Source: Monoplex corrugatus (lineage: Eukaryota; Mollusca; Gastropoda; Littorinimorpha; Ranellidae). From it: a stretch of DNA of 64,000 nucleotides. The position numbers were made by a program, and so were the translations under genes. The DNA is taken from the NCBI GenBank assembly GCA_030674185.1, contig CM060307.1, positions 68,956,905-69,020,904 of the forward strand, read 5' to 3'. The notes beneath the pieces are model-generated. The model saw only the letters and a list, made by a program, of their open reading frames with translations. It ran no database searches and was not told the DNA's origin. Shown here piece after piece: positions 21,592 to 33,585 of this stretch. Numbering within the stretch: position 1 is the stretch's first letter; each line of letters starts with the position of its first letter.

Positions 21592-24164
21592 GCACACACA
21601 CACGCACACGGCTAAAATGGGGAGAAAGAATAAAAGCAATGGAAAATTATAGAGAGCATATTATATACAATTATATATTACAATGTGATTCCCCTCCGAG
21701 TGGAGACAGGCTGCAGAGGGGATTGAGTGAGATCAGGATTTTATGCAGAGCAGAAAAGGTGAGTTTTGAGAGCGGACTTGAAGGAGACAAAAGTAGGTTG
21801 CTGACGGACAGAGAGAGGAAGTTTGTTCCAGGAAAGTGGACCAGAAACAGAGAAGGCTCGTGGACCATAGGTATTGAGCTTTGTGCGTGGAAAGCGAAAA
21901 GTCAGAGGATCGGAGGCAGAGCGGAGGGTACGTGAGGGAACATAAATCTCAAGTAGGCTTGACAGGTAATCGGGGGCTGCGTTATTGAGGCTTTTGTAGC
22001 TCATGGTGTCTAGTTTGTACTGTATGCGCTTTGATACAGGGAGCCAGTGAAGTTGTGCCAGGAGAGGAGATATGTGATCAGCTTTTTTCTTTTTTAGTAC
22101 AAGGCGTACAGCAATGTTTTGAATGCGCTGCAGGATGTGAATGGTGGAGGCAGGAAGACCAGACAGGAGTGAATTGCAATAGTCAATGCGAGACATTATG
22201 AAGGAGAGAACTAGTTTTGCAGTTGTTTCCACAGAGAGATACTTCCTGATCAGGCTTATACGATGGAGGTGATAGTAGCAAGATCTGGCAGTTTGAGAAA
22301 CAAAGTTGTTCATGGAGAGGGTAGAGTCAATGCAGACACCAAGGTTTTTAGCAGAATCAGAAATTGGGACTGATGTGTTACATAATGGGAGAGAAAGAGG
22401 AGGCAGCTGAGAAAGTTTCTGACGGGTGCCAATGAGGATAGCTTCTGTCTTGTCGTCATTAAGCTGAAGTTTGTTGAACGTCATCCAGTTCTTAATGTCC
22501 GAGTAACATTCAGTGGTGCGAGTCAAGAGGCGCTGTATATTGTCTGGTGTGTCACTGTCTAGAAGTTGGGTGTCATCAGCATAGAAGTGGTGTTTTATAG
22601 AGTGGGAGTTGATGATGGTGGACAGGGGGAGGTGTAAAGAGTGAAAAGAACAGGGCCAAGGACAGATCCTTGTGGAACACCACAGGTCAGGTATGCAGGT
22701 TGAGAGTAAGTGCCATTAATGAGAACAGTTTGTTTTCTGTTTGATAGATATGAAGTGAACCAGGAGAGAGCAATGTCAGAGACGCCAAAAGTATGATGAA
22801 GTCTAGAAAGGAGAATACCATAATCAATGGTATCAAAGGCTGCAGACAGACCAAGGAGTGTGAGGAGAGAGACTTTGCCAGTATCAGTTGCAAGGAGGAG
22901 ATTGTTGAGAATGTGTAGCAGGGCAGTTTCAGTGCTATGGCACTGGCGGTAGGCTGACTGGAAAGGATTGAGGAGATTGTTGGCAGACAGGTGAGAGTTC
23001 AGCTGGTTGAGGACAACTTTTTCGATGAGTTTTGACAAGAAAGAGAGATTAGAGATAGGCCGGTAATTTTTCAGTTCATTTGGGTCTAAATTGTATTTCT
23101 TGAGGAGAGGGTGAACAATAGCAGACTTGAAAGAATCTGGGACAGTTCCAGTTTGAAGAAAAATGTTGATGATGTCAGTGATGAATGGGAGGAGAGTAGG
23201 GAGACAGTCAGAGTAGAGAGAACCTGGAAGAGGATCCAGTTCGCAGGTTTTGAACGACATGGACCTGATTGTGTTGAGAATTTCTTCTTGTGAGACTGGG
23301 GTAAGAGTAGTAAGAGGTGTGCCAGAGAAGGAAGGGTCAGGTGGGCATGGTTGACAGGATGTCCTGTCCGGCCTGTCACGAACAGTTTGTATTTTGGTGG
23401 TGAAATACTTGGAGAATACAGATGGGAGTTCTTCATTTGTGTGTTTTGTTGGGAGAGGTAAATCTTTTCGTGTGCCAAGGAGATGATTCATAGTTGTAGA
23501 GAGTTCTCTTGAAGAAGAGGCATTCAGGATTTTGGTTTGGAAATAGCTTGTTTTTGCAGATGCAATGAGGGTGGATACTTTTGTTTTAGAGGCTTGGAAA
23601 AGCTGCCTATGTACAGTGAGTTTGGATTTGCGCCAGCGGCGCTCTGCTCTGCGGCGGGCACGTTTTGCACAGGCAATCTCATGAGTGAGCCAGGGGGTAG
23701 GGGGGCGGTCAGGTAAAAGACGGTTTGTGGCTGGAGCATGAGTGTCCAGAAGATGGTGGAGAGTAGTATAGAATTCATCGGCAAGGTTATGTGACTTTTC
23801 AGAAAGGAGGCGGGAGGCATCAGATGAAAATGTGGAGAGGTCAATAGATTTGAGATTGCGTCGAGTCACTGTGCGCGTGGTACGGGAAGGAGCAGAAATG
23901 TCAAGAGAACAGAGAATTGCAGAGTGGTCAGATGGAAGGGCTGAAGTTAGACGGGTAGAAAGAACTAGGCAGTTGTCAGTAGCTGAATTGTGGTGATCAC
24001 GAGAAATGATCCAGTCAAGAATGTGACCTTTTTGATGGGTTGGTTCAGAAATATGTTGTGTCATATTGTGATTGAACAGAGAGTTGATGATATGTCTTGT
24101 GTCATAACGGTGAGTGTTGTCGTAGTGGACATTGATGTCACCTAGAATGATGAGATTTCCAGAC
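21435..24164 (-). mobile_element. L2-A copy 2, 5'-truncated, simple 3' terminus
   Basis: It is bounded by CACAAACA at 21427-21434 and 24165-24172, a likely 8-bp target duplication. It ends (coding sense) in a TATTG-repeat tail after a single GCGCTTAGATTTGATTTTAT terminus. The 3' UTR (CA)n tract is at 21513-21610. Truncated at the 5' side inside the endonuclease region (LIILGDIN). Confidence 0.88.
21741..24162 (-). pseudogene. L2-A endonuclease C-terminus and reverse transcriptase, one frameshift
   Basis: The upstream part (24162-22595) contains [53 protein letters not shown] and [11 protein letters not shown]. The downstream part (about 22526-21741) contains the RLLTRTTECYSDIKNWM and [12 protein letters not shown] segments and ends HLFCSA. 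A C5 tract instead of C6 near 22626 shifts the frame between LYTSP and LSTIINS. The same deletion is present in the copy at 8.0-9.1 kb. No other break was noticed in the 800 codons, so it is a young copy. Open sequence before LIILGDIN comes from flanking DNA. Confidence 0.88.
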
Positions 24165-26497
24165 CACAAACAACACCAAACAACGGATAATAAGAAGAGG
24201 ACTAAAAACTTCCCTGCCGCCTCGTCCACTTTGGTTTGTTTGTTCTTCTTGTTTGTGAGGGAAGTCATTTGAAAACCATGGTAATAATAGTTGTGTTAGT
24301 ACTAATAGTAGTAGTTGCAGAAGTAGTGTAGGTACTGATGATAGTGATAGTACTACTAATTATGAAGGTATCATGTCGATGTTCTAATTCATCAAGACGC
24401 TCATAACTTGTACTGCAATGGGATAATCTCTGAGAATTACCTCGAGCAGTTTTCAAATGGAACATGTAATCTGGATACCAGCAGAAGCAGTGGAAGTATA
24501 ATTATAATAGTAGTAGTAATAGCAGGAGAGGCAGTAGTTGTAGTGGTGGTGGTAGTGATAGTAGTTATAGTTATAGAGGCATTACAATTTGTATGATGTT
24601 GAAACTCCATAGAATATATACAAATCGCAGTAGAAGTTGGATATCTTTTGAGAATTATCTCAAACATTTTTTTCCAAACGGAGCATGGTATGTCAATACA
24701 AAATCCCAACAGACGCGAGGTTGCATTCATCACAAGTAACAAAACTAAGAGAGGTAGCATGGGTAGCGGTCATTGGTAGTTTTGGAAACTCAGTAAATCA
24801 CTTGGCCACTTGAATTGGTAAGGTGTACGAAGCACTTAGTAACATGGGGACAGTTTATGAGCCCAATTTATAGGACATACAGGACATATTTATATGAATA
24901 TAAACAACTTTACAGGTTGTATCATGGTGTTAATTGTGATCATGGCATTGACAGCAGCTGCAGCAGTGAAAATAAACAAATCACCAGTGTTCTGGAACTA
25001 TGTAAAACTTAACAAAGTACGTAGTAAAACGCGGACATTTTATATTCCTTAATTAGTGTAACAATTCATGACAAAACAGCGTGTTTATATGAATATGATA
25101 TCATTATAAGTTAGCGCCATCACCCTCAGTTAAAGTGGTATGCATTAGTGCTAAAACGAATGATAAATGAGTATTATTGCTACTTTTGTTACAACTACAA
25201 TAACCAGGCAGTAGAAGTCATAATAGCAGGATTAATACAAATAAAATGGTACTGGTAGTAGTGGTAATAGTAGTTGTAGTAGTTGTAGTAGTAGTAGTAA
25301 AAGTAGCAGCAGCAGCAGCAGAAGCAGCAGTAGTAATAGTAGTAGTGATTGGTGGTAGTAAAAGTAATAGTGATGGTGGTGGTAATGGTAATAGTAATTG
25401 TAGCAGCAGCAGTCTTCTAGTACTTGTGATCGCAGTAGGAGTGGTGATGATAACAATTGAAGTGAAAGTAATAGAAATATTATAAGTCATGTGATGTTGA
25501 AACTCCATAAAATACACATAAAATATTGAAGTAATTGGATATTCTCTTACAATTGTCTCACGCAGTTTTTCAAATTGTAACATGTTATCTGAATGTTAAA
25601 ATCTCAACAGATATTTAGCTGCATCATTATCGGCAGTGAAAATACGTGAAGTGGCGTGTGTAGTGGTCCTTGAGGGCTGTGAAAATGAATCACGTGGTCA
25701 CTTGTATCAGGAAGACGAACGAAGAATATAGTAAGAAGGTGCATTTTCTAAGCCCAATTTCCGAGAGTAATGTAACATGTTTTACAAAGACAAACATATT
25801 TACATGCTTGTATTATCATACTGATAGTGACCATGGCACTGGCAGCAGCTACAGCAACGGAAAAGCAGCGGAAAAAGACAGAAACCACTGGTATGCTAGA
25901 GCTGTGTAAAACTAAGCAAACTGTAGTAAGAAGGGGACATTGTCTGCGCTTTGGATATAATAACAATTTATAGAAAACCTACACGTGTATATAAACAGAA
26001 TATTTCTACAAGTTTGAACCGTCATTGACATTGTAGAAACTAGGTAAATAACCTACACATGAATTGGTAAGATGTATGAACACTAATAAGAAGGGGACAT
26101 ATTAGAATGTAATTCATGTGACAAATTGAATACGTTTGTATAGATATAATCATTTTACAGATTTGCATTTATATTATAATAATAGTGACCATGACAGTGG
26201 CAGGAGTTGCGACAGCAGAAGTGCTATGGAAAATAGACAAACCACCACTATGTTGAAACTGTAAAACCATCCAAAATATGTAGCAATAAAGGGACACTGT
26301 CTGCGCTTTGACTACAATAAAATTCTATACCAAAACAATATGTTTGTTCGAATAGCACATCTCTACAGTCTTGTACAGACACCTTCAGCTAAACTGGCAC
26401 AATAGTAGTGGTAAAATATATGGTGAATGTGCGTGTTACTAATGCTATTGTTTCAAATAGAATGACCAATATTAGCAGTAATTTAATAATGTGAATC

Positions 26498-26532
<35 letters not shown>

Positions 26533-27609
26533 AGCAGTAAGCGTAGTGGTTGTAGTGATAGGGGGATGAGTGTGATTGTAGTCATTATAACAACGGAAGT
26601 ACTAGATATCGTGTATTGTAGAAACTCGATAAAATGCACAAAAATGAAGTAGTAATATATATTCTCTGAGTAGTATCTGGAATTTTTTTTTCAAATGGAA
26701 CTTATAAATATCTGATTACAAAATCTTCAAAGACATGAAGCTGCATCATCAACAGCAATAAAACTAAGAGAAGTGGCATGACTGTTGGTCCTGGATAGTT
26801 GTGGAAACTGAATAAATCAGTGGACACTTGAATTAATAAAAAGTACGAAGAATGTAGTAAGAAGGGGACATTTTCTTAGCCCAATTACGTAAAAACTACA
26901 ATGTTTATATAAGTATAAACCTCTTTACAGGTTTGAACTATCATATTAACAGTGACCGTGATATTGGCAGCGGCGGAAGTGGTGTAGAAAACAAGAGAAC
27001 CCATCAACATGCCAGAACTGTGTAAAGCAAACTAAGATATGTAGTAATAAGGGGACGTTTCTCTTTGATTAGAGCGATAGTTGATTGCAAAACGACAAGC
27101 TTATACGTGTATAACACATCTACAAGCTTCACCTTCGCCAGTGAGGCCACTGTAGTGCTAAAATCTATGGTAGATGAGTCATATTAGCGCTTTTGAAACT
27201 TGTAGAATAGCTAGCAATAGCAAAATTCGTATGAGCGAGACTGTTTCAAAATAGTAATGATAGTAATAGTGGCATAAGTAGTGATAGTACTATTAAGCCC
27301 AAGTCTTCGACGCACAAAATAGTTGCATCAGACGTGCAAAAACGGGTAACGATGATCGTAAACCATTGTGCTCAATAATTCTGCTATGAAAATAAAACGT
27401 AATAAAAGTTCAATGACAATGAATTTTCTCCATCATACGAAAATCATGCTTTGCCTGGTTCGACTGGTCTTTGATTATGAGGACCCCTGAAATTGAATGA
27501 ATACAATAATCTCTCCGATGCAAGTCAAGAGAAACGAGCATACTCAGAACAATACAATTTAATCCCATGAAATCAGTATGAACTCTTCATGCATAGAACA
27601 AATCCTTAC

Positions 27610-27730
27610 GACTCTGTCTCTGCGTGTGTATGTGTGCGTGCGTGCGTGCGTGCGTGCGTGTGTGGTGTGTGTGTGTGCGTGTGTGTGTGTGTGTATGCGT
27701 GCATGGTGTGTGTGTGTTGTGTGTGTGTAA
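27610..27730. repeat. TG/CG microsatellite
   Basis: TGCG and TG repeats with interruptions. The sequence from 27321 to 27609 and from 27735 to 28037 shows nothing recognisable. Confidence 0.93.
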
Positions 27731-28037
27731 AAGATTTGATAGTCTGGTGTGTACGATTGTGTGAATGTGTAAAATCTGGTCACATACGGGTTAATTTCTA
27801 TAATCTTTGAAAAATCAACAGTTTCAATCATTCAAGCCTTTTCCTGTCCTTTACACTGACAAGCTCAAATTAGGTTTAGCTGATCTTTTCCATCTCGTTT
27901 TAATTACTGTAGCCACAAGCCTTTTTGGCAATCATAATAAATCAAACAACAACAACAAAATCAACAAACAAACAAATAACAAAAACTGGAATATCTTCTT
28001 AGACTTCTTGACATATTATCTGTATGAAATGTGCACG

Positions 28038-28079
28038 TTTAGACAGATAGATAGACCGACATACAGATTAGATAGATGT

Positions 28080-28112
<33 letters not shown>

Positions 28113-28145
28113 TAAATAGACAGACAGACAGATAGACAGATGGAT

Positions 28146-28182
<37 letters not shown>
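28038..28182. repeat. GATA/GACA and (GA)n microsatellite
   Basis: GATA and GACA units then a GA run (28149-28180). Confidence 0.96.
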
Positions 28183-28454
28183 AGTATTGGAAGAAATTCT
28201 GCTGGGACTAACGGCTCTGCTGACAGTGGCCAGACGATCTCCTCTAGCTCTCCTTCTCCCCAAGAACCGACCTTATCAGAGCTGATGGGCATGCTACCTC
28301 ACTGACCGCCATTATTAACGACTAACTCCAATGTGGAAGTGAGAGGTGGTGACATTTTATTGTTGTCTTTTGTTAAAAGTCCAACCTGAATACAAATTTA
28401 AAACATAACTAATGACATTAAAACATAATATAAAATTGGGCCTAATTATATAAA

Positions 28455-28790
28455 CCCGTTTCTGCATATCTCATTTCTCTAGAGCCAAAAATGCACTTAG
28501 TACATATACCCAATTGTCAATCCTAAATGAAAATACGTAAGACTTTATCGAACATATACAGGTGAATGGACCAGCTAGGCAGAAAATGATAGGAAAAAAA
28601 TATGACAGAAAGCAAAGGAGGAAGAAAAAAAACCCAGAAAGTGACAAAAAAGAGGAATTTCTAACAGAATTTCCAGAAGGTGGGGATAAAAGAAAGTGAC
28701 TAAAAAGAGGAATTTCTAGCAGAGGATTTCCAGAAGGTGGGGATACTATTTATACTGAAAGAGCCGCCGGTATCCCCACGGGGATGAGGT
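28455..28790 (-). repeat. Retroposon family 'R', copy 1
   Basis: The reverse complement matches the R consensus seen at 58545-58830 and 62742-63010. It holds CCCATTCACCTGTATGTG-like, AGGATTGATAATTGGGTACA-like, GTGCTAGAAATTTCCTCTTTT and CAGTATAAATAGTATCCCCA segments. An internal stretch of about 55 bp (GAAAGTGACAAAAAAGAGGA..CAGAAGGTGGGGAT) is duplicated here. Confidence 0.8.
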
Positions 28791-29470
28791 GGTGACAGCA
28801 CAACTGCTTGGCATACAACACGGCTTCAAGCAGCAGCAGCAGAGTGATCGTTCTTCGCGTCCACTTTCTTTGACACCAGACAATAGTCACATACAAATTT
28901 ATCCTGGTCGTGCACGTTCTACCCCATCATCCCCATCAACCCTGTACTCGTATTTCATCTCCCACCCACTCCTCCTGGTAACAACATATCACAGCATCAT
29001 CAAGCCACTTTGAAAATGGTCTTATTAACGCGACTATCCAAGCTATCATTAAACGTTGACCTCTACTTACTTTTGTCGTCTACAAGGTCAGGTCATATTT
29101 GGCGATGAACGTGGCCCGTTTTTTTTTTTTTTTTTTTCAGTGGAAAAAGCCGTCTCCATCTTGTTAGTGGATTAACCATCCTCAACATAGTGGATTGTAG
29201 GTGGCGGATGATGGATGGCATTCAGATATGGAGGTTTGCTGTGGAGTAAGTCAGGCTTACCTGGACGAGTAAGCAGCTGTGGACTGACAGGCAATGGTTT
29301 CCACCAGGATGGAGCAGGATGGCATTTGACAAGATCCAACCTAGAAAACATCATTATGTTGTAGGATGGAGCTATCAGGCAGACAAGGGCTGTCTAAGTC
29401 CTAGCCCATTGCGCCCACAAGGGAGGGGTTTATTTTTGCCATAAGCTTTGGACAGGGTATACAAAAGACG
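28791..29470. other. Intergenic sequence with a poly-T tract
   Basis: A 74-codon frame (28789-29013) is rich in Gln, Ser and Pro and has no recognisable domain. Poly-T at 29119-29137. Nothing else supported. Confidence 0.35.
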
Positions 29471-29474
29471 TAGA

Positions 29475-29710
29475 AGGCTGAAGACAGAAGTACCAGGCCT
29501 ACAGGTATTATGCAATATAACGCAAATGTCTTAACATAGAAGACTGAACACAGAAATACAGGGACTACATGTGCCTTCAACCAAACCATGGAATCATGCA
29601 ATATAGCGTAAATGCCTTTAACATAGAGGAACACAGAAAATTAATGTCAGGCCTACAGGCGCCTTCTGACAAACTGTGGCATCGTGCAATATAACGCAAA
29701 TGTCAACATT
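29475..29710. repeat. Imperfect about 85-bp tandem repeat, three units
   Basis: Each unit holds AGGCCTACAGG-like, ATGCAATATAACGCAAATG and TTAACATAGA segments, with numerous substitutions. Confidence 0.75.
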
Positions 29711-30594
29711 GTAATCTTTTATATTGTCAGTATGGTTAGAAAATCCAACCAAAATCCAACCCCTCATGCAAATTGTGAGTTTTGGAAATGGATCATTCTG
29801 CTAATGGGGCCCTGATGAAGTTATGACAGGTCAAGCAAGCTGATAGCAGATAAACAGTTGCCCAAGAACACAAAAGGAAAATAAAACGGATGAATCAAGA
29901 TGAAGGGGAGGGGGTGTAGAGAGGGGGAAACTGATTACAAACAAAGAAGAAAAGGAAGAAGAAGGGATTAGATCAAACACAACTGATACTGGAATGTCTG
30001 TGATCTGAAGGACAAAGATCTACAGATAGCAGAATTCACGCAAACTGACAAAACACTAGTCATGGGAATATCAGCCAGTAGATAAAAGGACAGGTCAACC
30101 AACGAAATTCATGCCAACTGTGTTTTGGTATGGAGTAGTGTGAACATGGATCAGACAGACATTTATGATGCAGGATTTCTTCTCCACAAGGACGTAGCAA
30201 AAACTACTCTTGAAACTGACTTCGTCTCTTAGATAATCATCTTCTCCCCAACATTTTACACAGTTATAATAGAAATCACCCCCCCCCCACCCCCATCCAC
30301 CCCCCAAAAAAGAGATAAAATCAAACAAACAAAAACAACAACAAAAATAAAAAAATTAAAAAAACAGAACAACATATAGCCTCCTCTGCCCACCGACATT
30401 ATTTAAATATTGTCTTCATCAGCGGATAGTCAAAGACAGCCTACTCAATACACTCCAGAAAACATCTGAACATCTGGAAGAGGTGGAGAATAGCAACAGC
30501 ATGGTGCATCATGGTACGACACTTAGAAGGAAGCCATTAAGGGAAAGACACGGCTGTGCCGGGGCTGGGTCAAATATTGTCTGGACCATGTTGC
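29711..30594. other. Intergenic sequence, nothing recognised
   Basis: Only a C-rich tract (30279-30304) and A-rich sequence after it stand out. Confidence 0.4.
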
Positions 30595-30599
30595 GGTAA

Positions 30600-30686
30600 C
30601 ACAAATATACATATAGATATATATATACACATATATATATATATATACACATATATATATATATACACACATATATATATGCACAC

Positions 30687-30719
<33 letters not shown>

Positions 30720-30756
30720 CGCACGCGCGCGCGCGCGTGTGTGTGTGTGTGTGTGT
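30600..30756. repeat. (TA)n-(CG)n-(TG)n microsatellite
   Basis: TA repeats with CACA, TG repeats, a GCGCGCGC core (about 30719-30738) and more TG. Confidence 0.96.
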
Positions 30757-31020
30757 TATTATACCAATCTGAATCATTTTCCGCCTTTATATGTCACAGA
30801 TCGCTGGGCCAAGTGGCAAGGTGAAAAGTTCGTGGGCCAGGACAACAACCCAGAGGTGATACAATTAGTGCACGTGACACACGCTGTGAAGGAACACAAG
30901 CTACACGCACCCTACTTGATAAAGAAGAGGGATGGATGGGGTGGGGGAAAGGTGTTGGTACAAACTGAGTCGAGAATCGTATAAAGAAAAGGGGATGTCG
31001 ATTCAAATCGTTCCATAGGA
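30757..31020. other. Intergenic sequence with an unassigned short open frame
   Basis: A frame of about 66 codons (30784-30984) after the microsatellite has a less biased composition (RWAKWQGEKFVGQDNN) and follows a TTTATATGTCACAG sequence resembling a splice acceptor. No homology is recognised, and no donor was found at its end. Confidence 0.25.
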
Positions 31021-31029
31021 TTTGCCGTG

Positions 31030-31114
31030 TATGTGTGTGGATGTGCGTTCATGTCTGTGCGTGCATGTGCGCACGTGCGTGTGTGTGTGTTTGTATGTGT
31101 GTGTGCGTGAGTGC

Positions 31115-31146
<32 letters not shown>

Positions 31147-31280
31147 TGTGTGTGTGTGTGTGTGTGTGAGTGAGAGAAAGAGAGAGAGAGAGCATGGAAT
31201 TTGCTGTGTGTGTATGTGTGGATGTGCATGGATGTCTGTGTATCTGTGCATGTCTGTGCGCACATGCGTGTATGTTTGTA

Positions 31281-31324
<44 letters not shown>
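31030..31324. repeat. TG/CG and (GA)n microsatellites
   Basis: Two successive TG-rich then GA-rich blocks (31030-31195 and 31205-31324). The second begins with a near copy of GGAATTTGCTGTGTGTGTATG seen in the first, so the whole block was duplicated. Confidence 0.93.
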
Positions 31325-31327
<3 letters not shown>

Positions 31328-31330
31328 TTT

Positions 31331-31780
31331 AAAATGTCCTGGCTGTTAAATAAAATGTCCTGACCGTTATGTAGAATGTCCTGACTGTTAAATAAAATGT
31401 CCTGATTGTTATGTGAAATGTCATGATTTATATAAGATGTCCTGACTGTTAAGTAAAATATACTGACTGTTAGTAAAGTTTCATGACTGTTATGTAAACT
31501 GTCCTGGCTGTTAAGTGAAATGTCCTGACTGTTGAGTACGACATCCTGACTGCTAGATAAAATGTCTTGACTGTTAAGTGAATTGTCAAATGTCCTGAAT
31601 GTCAAAAAAACAAATAAAAATAAAATGTCCTGACTGTTATGTAGAATGTCCTGACTGTTAAATAAAATGTCCTGACTGTTATGTAAAATGTCCTGTTAAG
31701 TACACTGTCCTGACTGTTATGCAAAATGTCAAATGTCCTGACTGTCAAGCGAAATACATAAAATGTCCTGACTGCGGATT
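31331..31780. repeat. About 20-bp minisatellite
   Basis: Some 20 units of AAAATGTCCTGACTGTTA with TG, TAAA or TGA joints. The minus-strand translation is a repeated NSQDIL. Degenerate, with an A-rich interruption at 31602-31622. The array abuts the RTE tail that follows. Confidence 0.93.
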
Positions 31781-31782
31781 GG

Positions 31783-32010
31783 ATGGTCATCATTATCGTC
31801 ATCATCATAATCATCATCCTCATCATGTGCCATGCCTTATGGCATTGGCAATCGTGGTCTTCCATGCGAACCTGTCTTTTGTCTCTGGAAGTATCTCTCC
31901 TACCCTTTCTGTTCTCATCCAATCTGCAAAACTGTATTTTCTCCCTGAGTTTGCCTGGTGCTCTTTTTCCCTCTAAATTTCCTGTTGCAACTACGTGCTG
32001 AGTTTCTCTT
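31783..32010 (-). pseudogene. RTE-like LINE C-terminal fossil with (ATG)n tail
   Basis: On the minus strand fragments read VATGKFRGKRAPGKLREKI and, after a frameshift, MRTERVGEILPETKDR..WKTTIANAIRHGT, with a stop complementary to TCA at 31823-31825. A GATGATGATTATGATG microsatellite tail (31783-31822) follows. The layout matches the fragments at 1-120 and 53762-54257. Only the last 60 or so codons remain. Confidence 0.75.
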
Positions 32011-32914
32011 GCTTGGTAAATGCAACAATTCCAGTATGTCTTGACGGTGGTGTTTGCTTTCTTGTAACCGCGTGATGGACATGAACTGAACTGACAATCT
32101 GAAAGCTAACGCCAGCAGGTGGCGGTGATATCCTGTCGACATCAACGGAATGGGGAAGGTATACGTGCTGCGTAACTTGCAGCGCTTGCGACCTGTTCAA
32201 GTTAAGACGTCTTCGCTTTTGGGTACGTAGACTCAGTATTGTTTAATTTAACAGTATCCTAACCCTGTAAGATGTCCATTCTGTCAGCCCACTGTTCCTT
32301 TTGTGGGGCCGTTTCCTCTTTATATTTTAGGATTTCTGTACGATTGAACCCATCCACCCCAAGCTTGTGACCTACAAGCGAATGTTGAAATAATTTGATC
32401 GAAGGTCGACGATGCATTGTGATTGTTCCCAACAGCCTATAAGTATAACTATAAGTATACGTAGATCTAAAGGAAGTTTTGACATATGAAAACAGCTCAT
32501 AGGGTAACGCCAGTGTTTTAGAATTAACTCAGGCCTACATAGGCTAATACGTAATACAGTAATAGATAATTGTAAGGCTTTTTTTTTAAATGGAAGCCGA
32601 GGTGTAGTTGATAGCTGAAAATTTGGGCTATGACTGGTGGGGGGGGGGGGGGTCTCATGTGAGACGAGTTTATACCAAATCGCTAGTTGTGTTGTGATTC
32701 AGACCTTTATTTGTTTATATGTTCCTTTTTGAAAGTAAGATACATACACATGTCATTTACATGTAACCAAGATTATTCCAGTGGTAGGCTGATAAAATAC
32801 TAGACTAGGTAAAACATAGTCTGGGTAGGGCCTCGGGACCTGGCCAGCTCATGGGTTTATGTGCAAGTTTAGTTAAGGCATGTGCCACGCCCACGCCACG
32901 GTCACCATACATGT
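32011..32914. other. Intergenic sequence with poly-G tract
   Basis: G run at 32638-32652. No gene or element recognised. Confidence 0.4.
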
Positions 32915-32994
32915 GGTACCTGTGACGTTAGCGCATGTGAAATTCGTTCGAGCAAAGAGACGTCATCTTGAGAAACTGAAACTGAAACTGAAAC
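32915..32994 (+). repeat. Dispersed repeat 'S', copy 2
   Basis: Starts GGTACCTGTGACGTTAGCGC and ends with three CTGAAA units. It matches 5703-5785 in reverse complement. The hexamer tail suggests a retroposon 3' end. Confidence 0.65.
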
Positions 32995-33585
32995 CGAGAG
33001 GTAGCTACTTATACTGTGGAAGTCATGGACCTCAATTTCAGACAGGTTGTGCACTGCATCAGATCTGACGCATTTGTCCGGCAGACCCTTTTTGAGTTTG
33101 ATCAAAACCCTTTATCCTGGCAAGGTCTTGAAATGGAGATGAGGGGGAGGAGACAGTAGATAGGGTAAACTTGACTAAAAACTGATTTTTGATTATGTAA
33201 AATCCAACCGACGTCAGGAATTTGCCTCGCAAAACCAAAAATGCAGTCACTTCAATTACCAAAACTATAAAGAAACTGGTGTCAGTTAAGGAAATGCCAA
33301 TGAAAATAAAGGCATATTTAAATATCGTTTATACGTCAGATTTCGCGCACACACACTGTAAGCTAAAAAAATCATTCCCCCCTCCCCCAGATATCATCTA
33401 GATCTAGGCCTACACCAATTAGCCTACAACAAGGAGGGGAAAAAAATCCAGGCTGCTTTCAAAATTTATCACACATTTCAGCATTTCTGAAGAAAATGGG
33501 TGGTGCTTATACAGCCACAAGAGAGAGAAACAGGAGGAGGGAGAGAGAGAGAATGCGGATAAATGGAGACAAACATCGTACAGTG
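32995..33585. other. Intergenic sequence, nothing recognised
   Basis: No open frame of interest. Short C-rich and GA-rich stretches only. Confidence 0.4.

Larger units (their letters stand above)
21283..24254. mobile_element. Small foldback-like element flanked by 9-bp direct repeats, carrying an L2-A insertion
   Basis: GTGAGGGAA occurs at 21274-21282 and again at 24255-24263, and tandem-unit sequence resumes outside both. Inside, a 22-bp perfect inverted repeat (21326-21347 and 24228-24249, AGAAGAACAAACAAACCAAA.. and complement) brackets the rest. Subtracting the L2-A copy leaves an element of about 240 bp. Its superfamily is unknown. Nine-base duplications occur in Mutator-like elements, but no long termini support that. 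Confidence 0.5.
20700..27320. repeat. Degenerate tandem array of five about 0.4-1.2 kb units
   Basis: Two landmark motifs recur in order. Landmark a is GGTAGTTGTGGAAA..AATTGGTAA, near 20808, 24770, 25668, 26020 and 26790. Landmark b is GTGACCATGGCACTGGCAGC and relatives, near 20968, 24940, 25822, 26187 and 26950. Other shared pieces are AGTAAGAAGGGGACATT, GATGTTGAAACTCCATA and TAG-rich stretches. Units are substantially diverged and of unequal length; the third lacks most of the TAG part. The first unit was split by the insertion at 21283-24254. No open frame is conserved between units, so coding function is unlikely. Confidence 0.75.

Noticed and set aside
28789..29013. 74-codon frame rich in Gln/Ser/Pro
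   Set aside because: No domain, no splice context, chance length in this composition.
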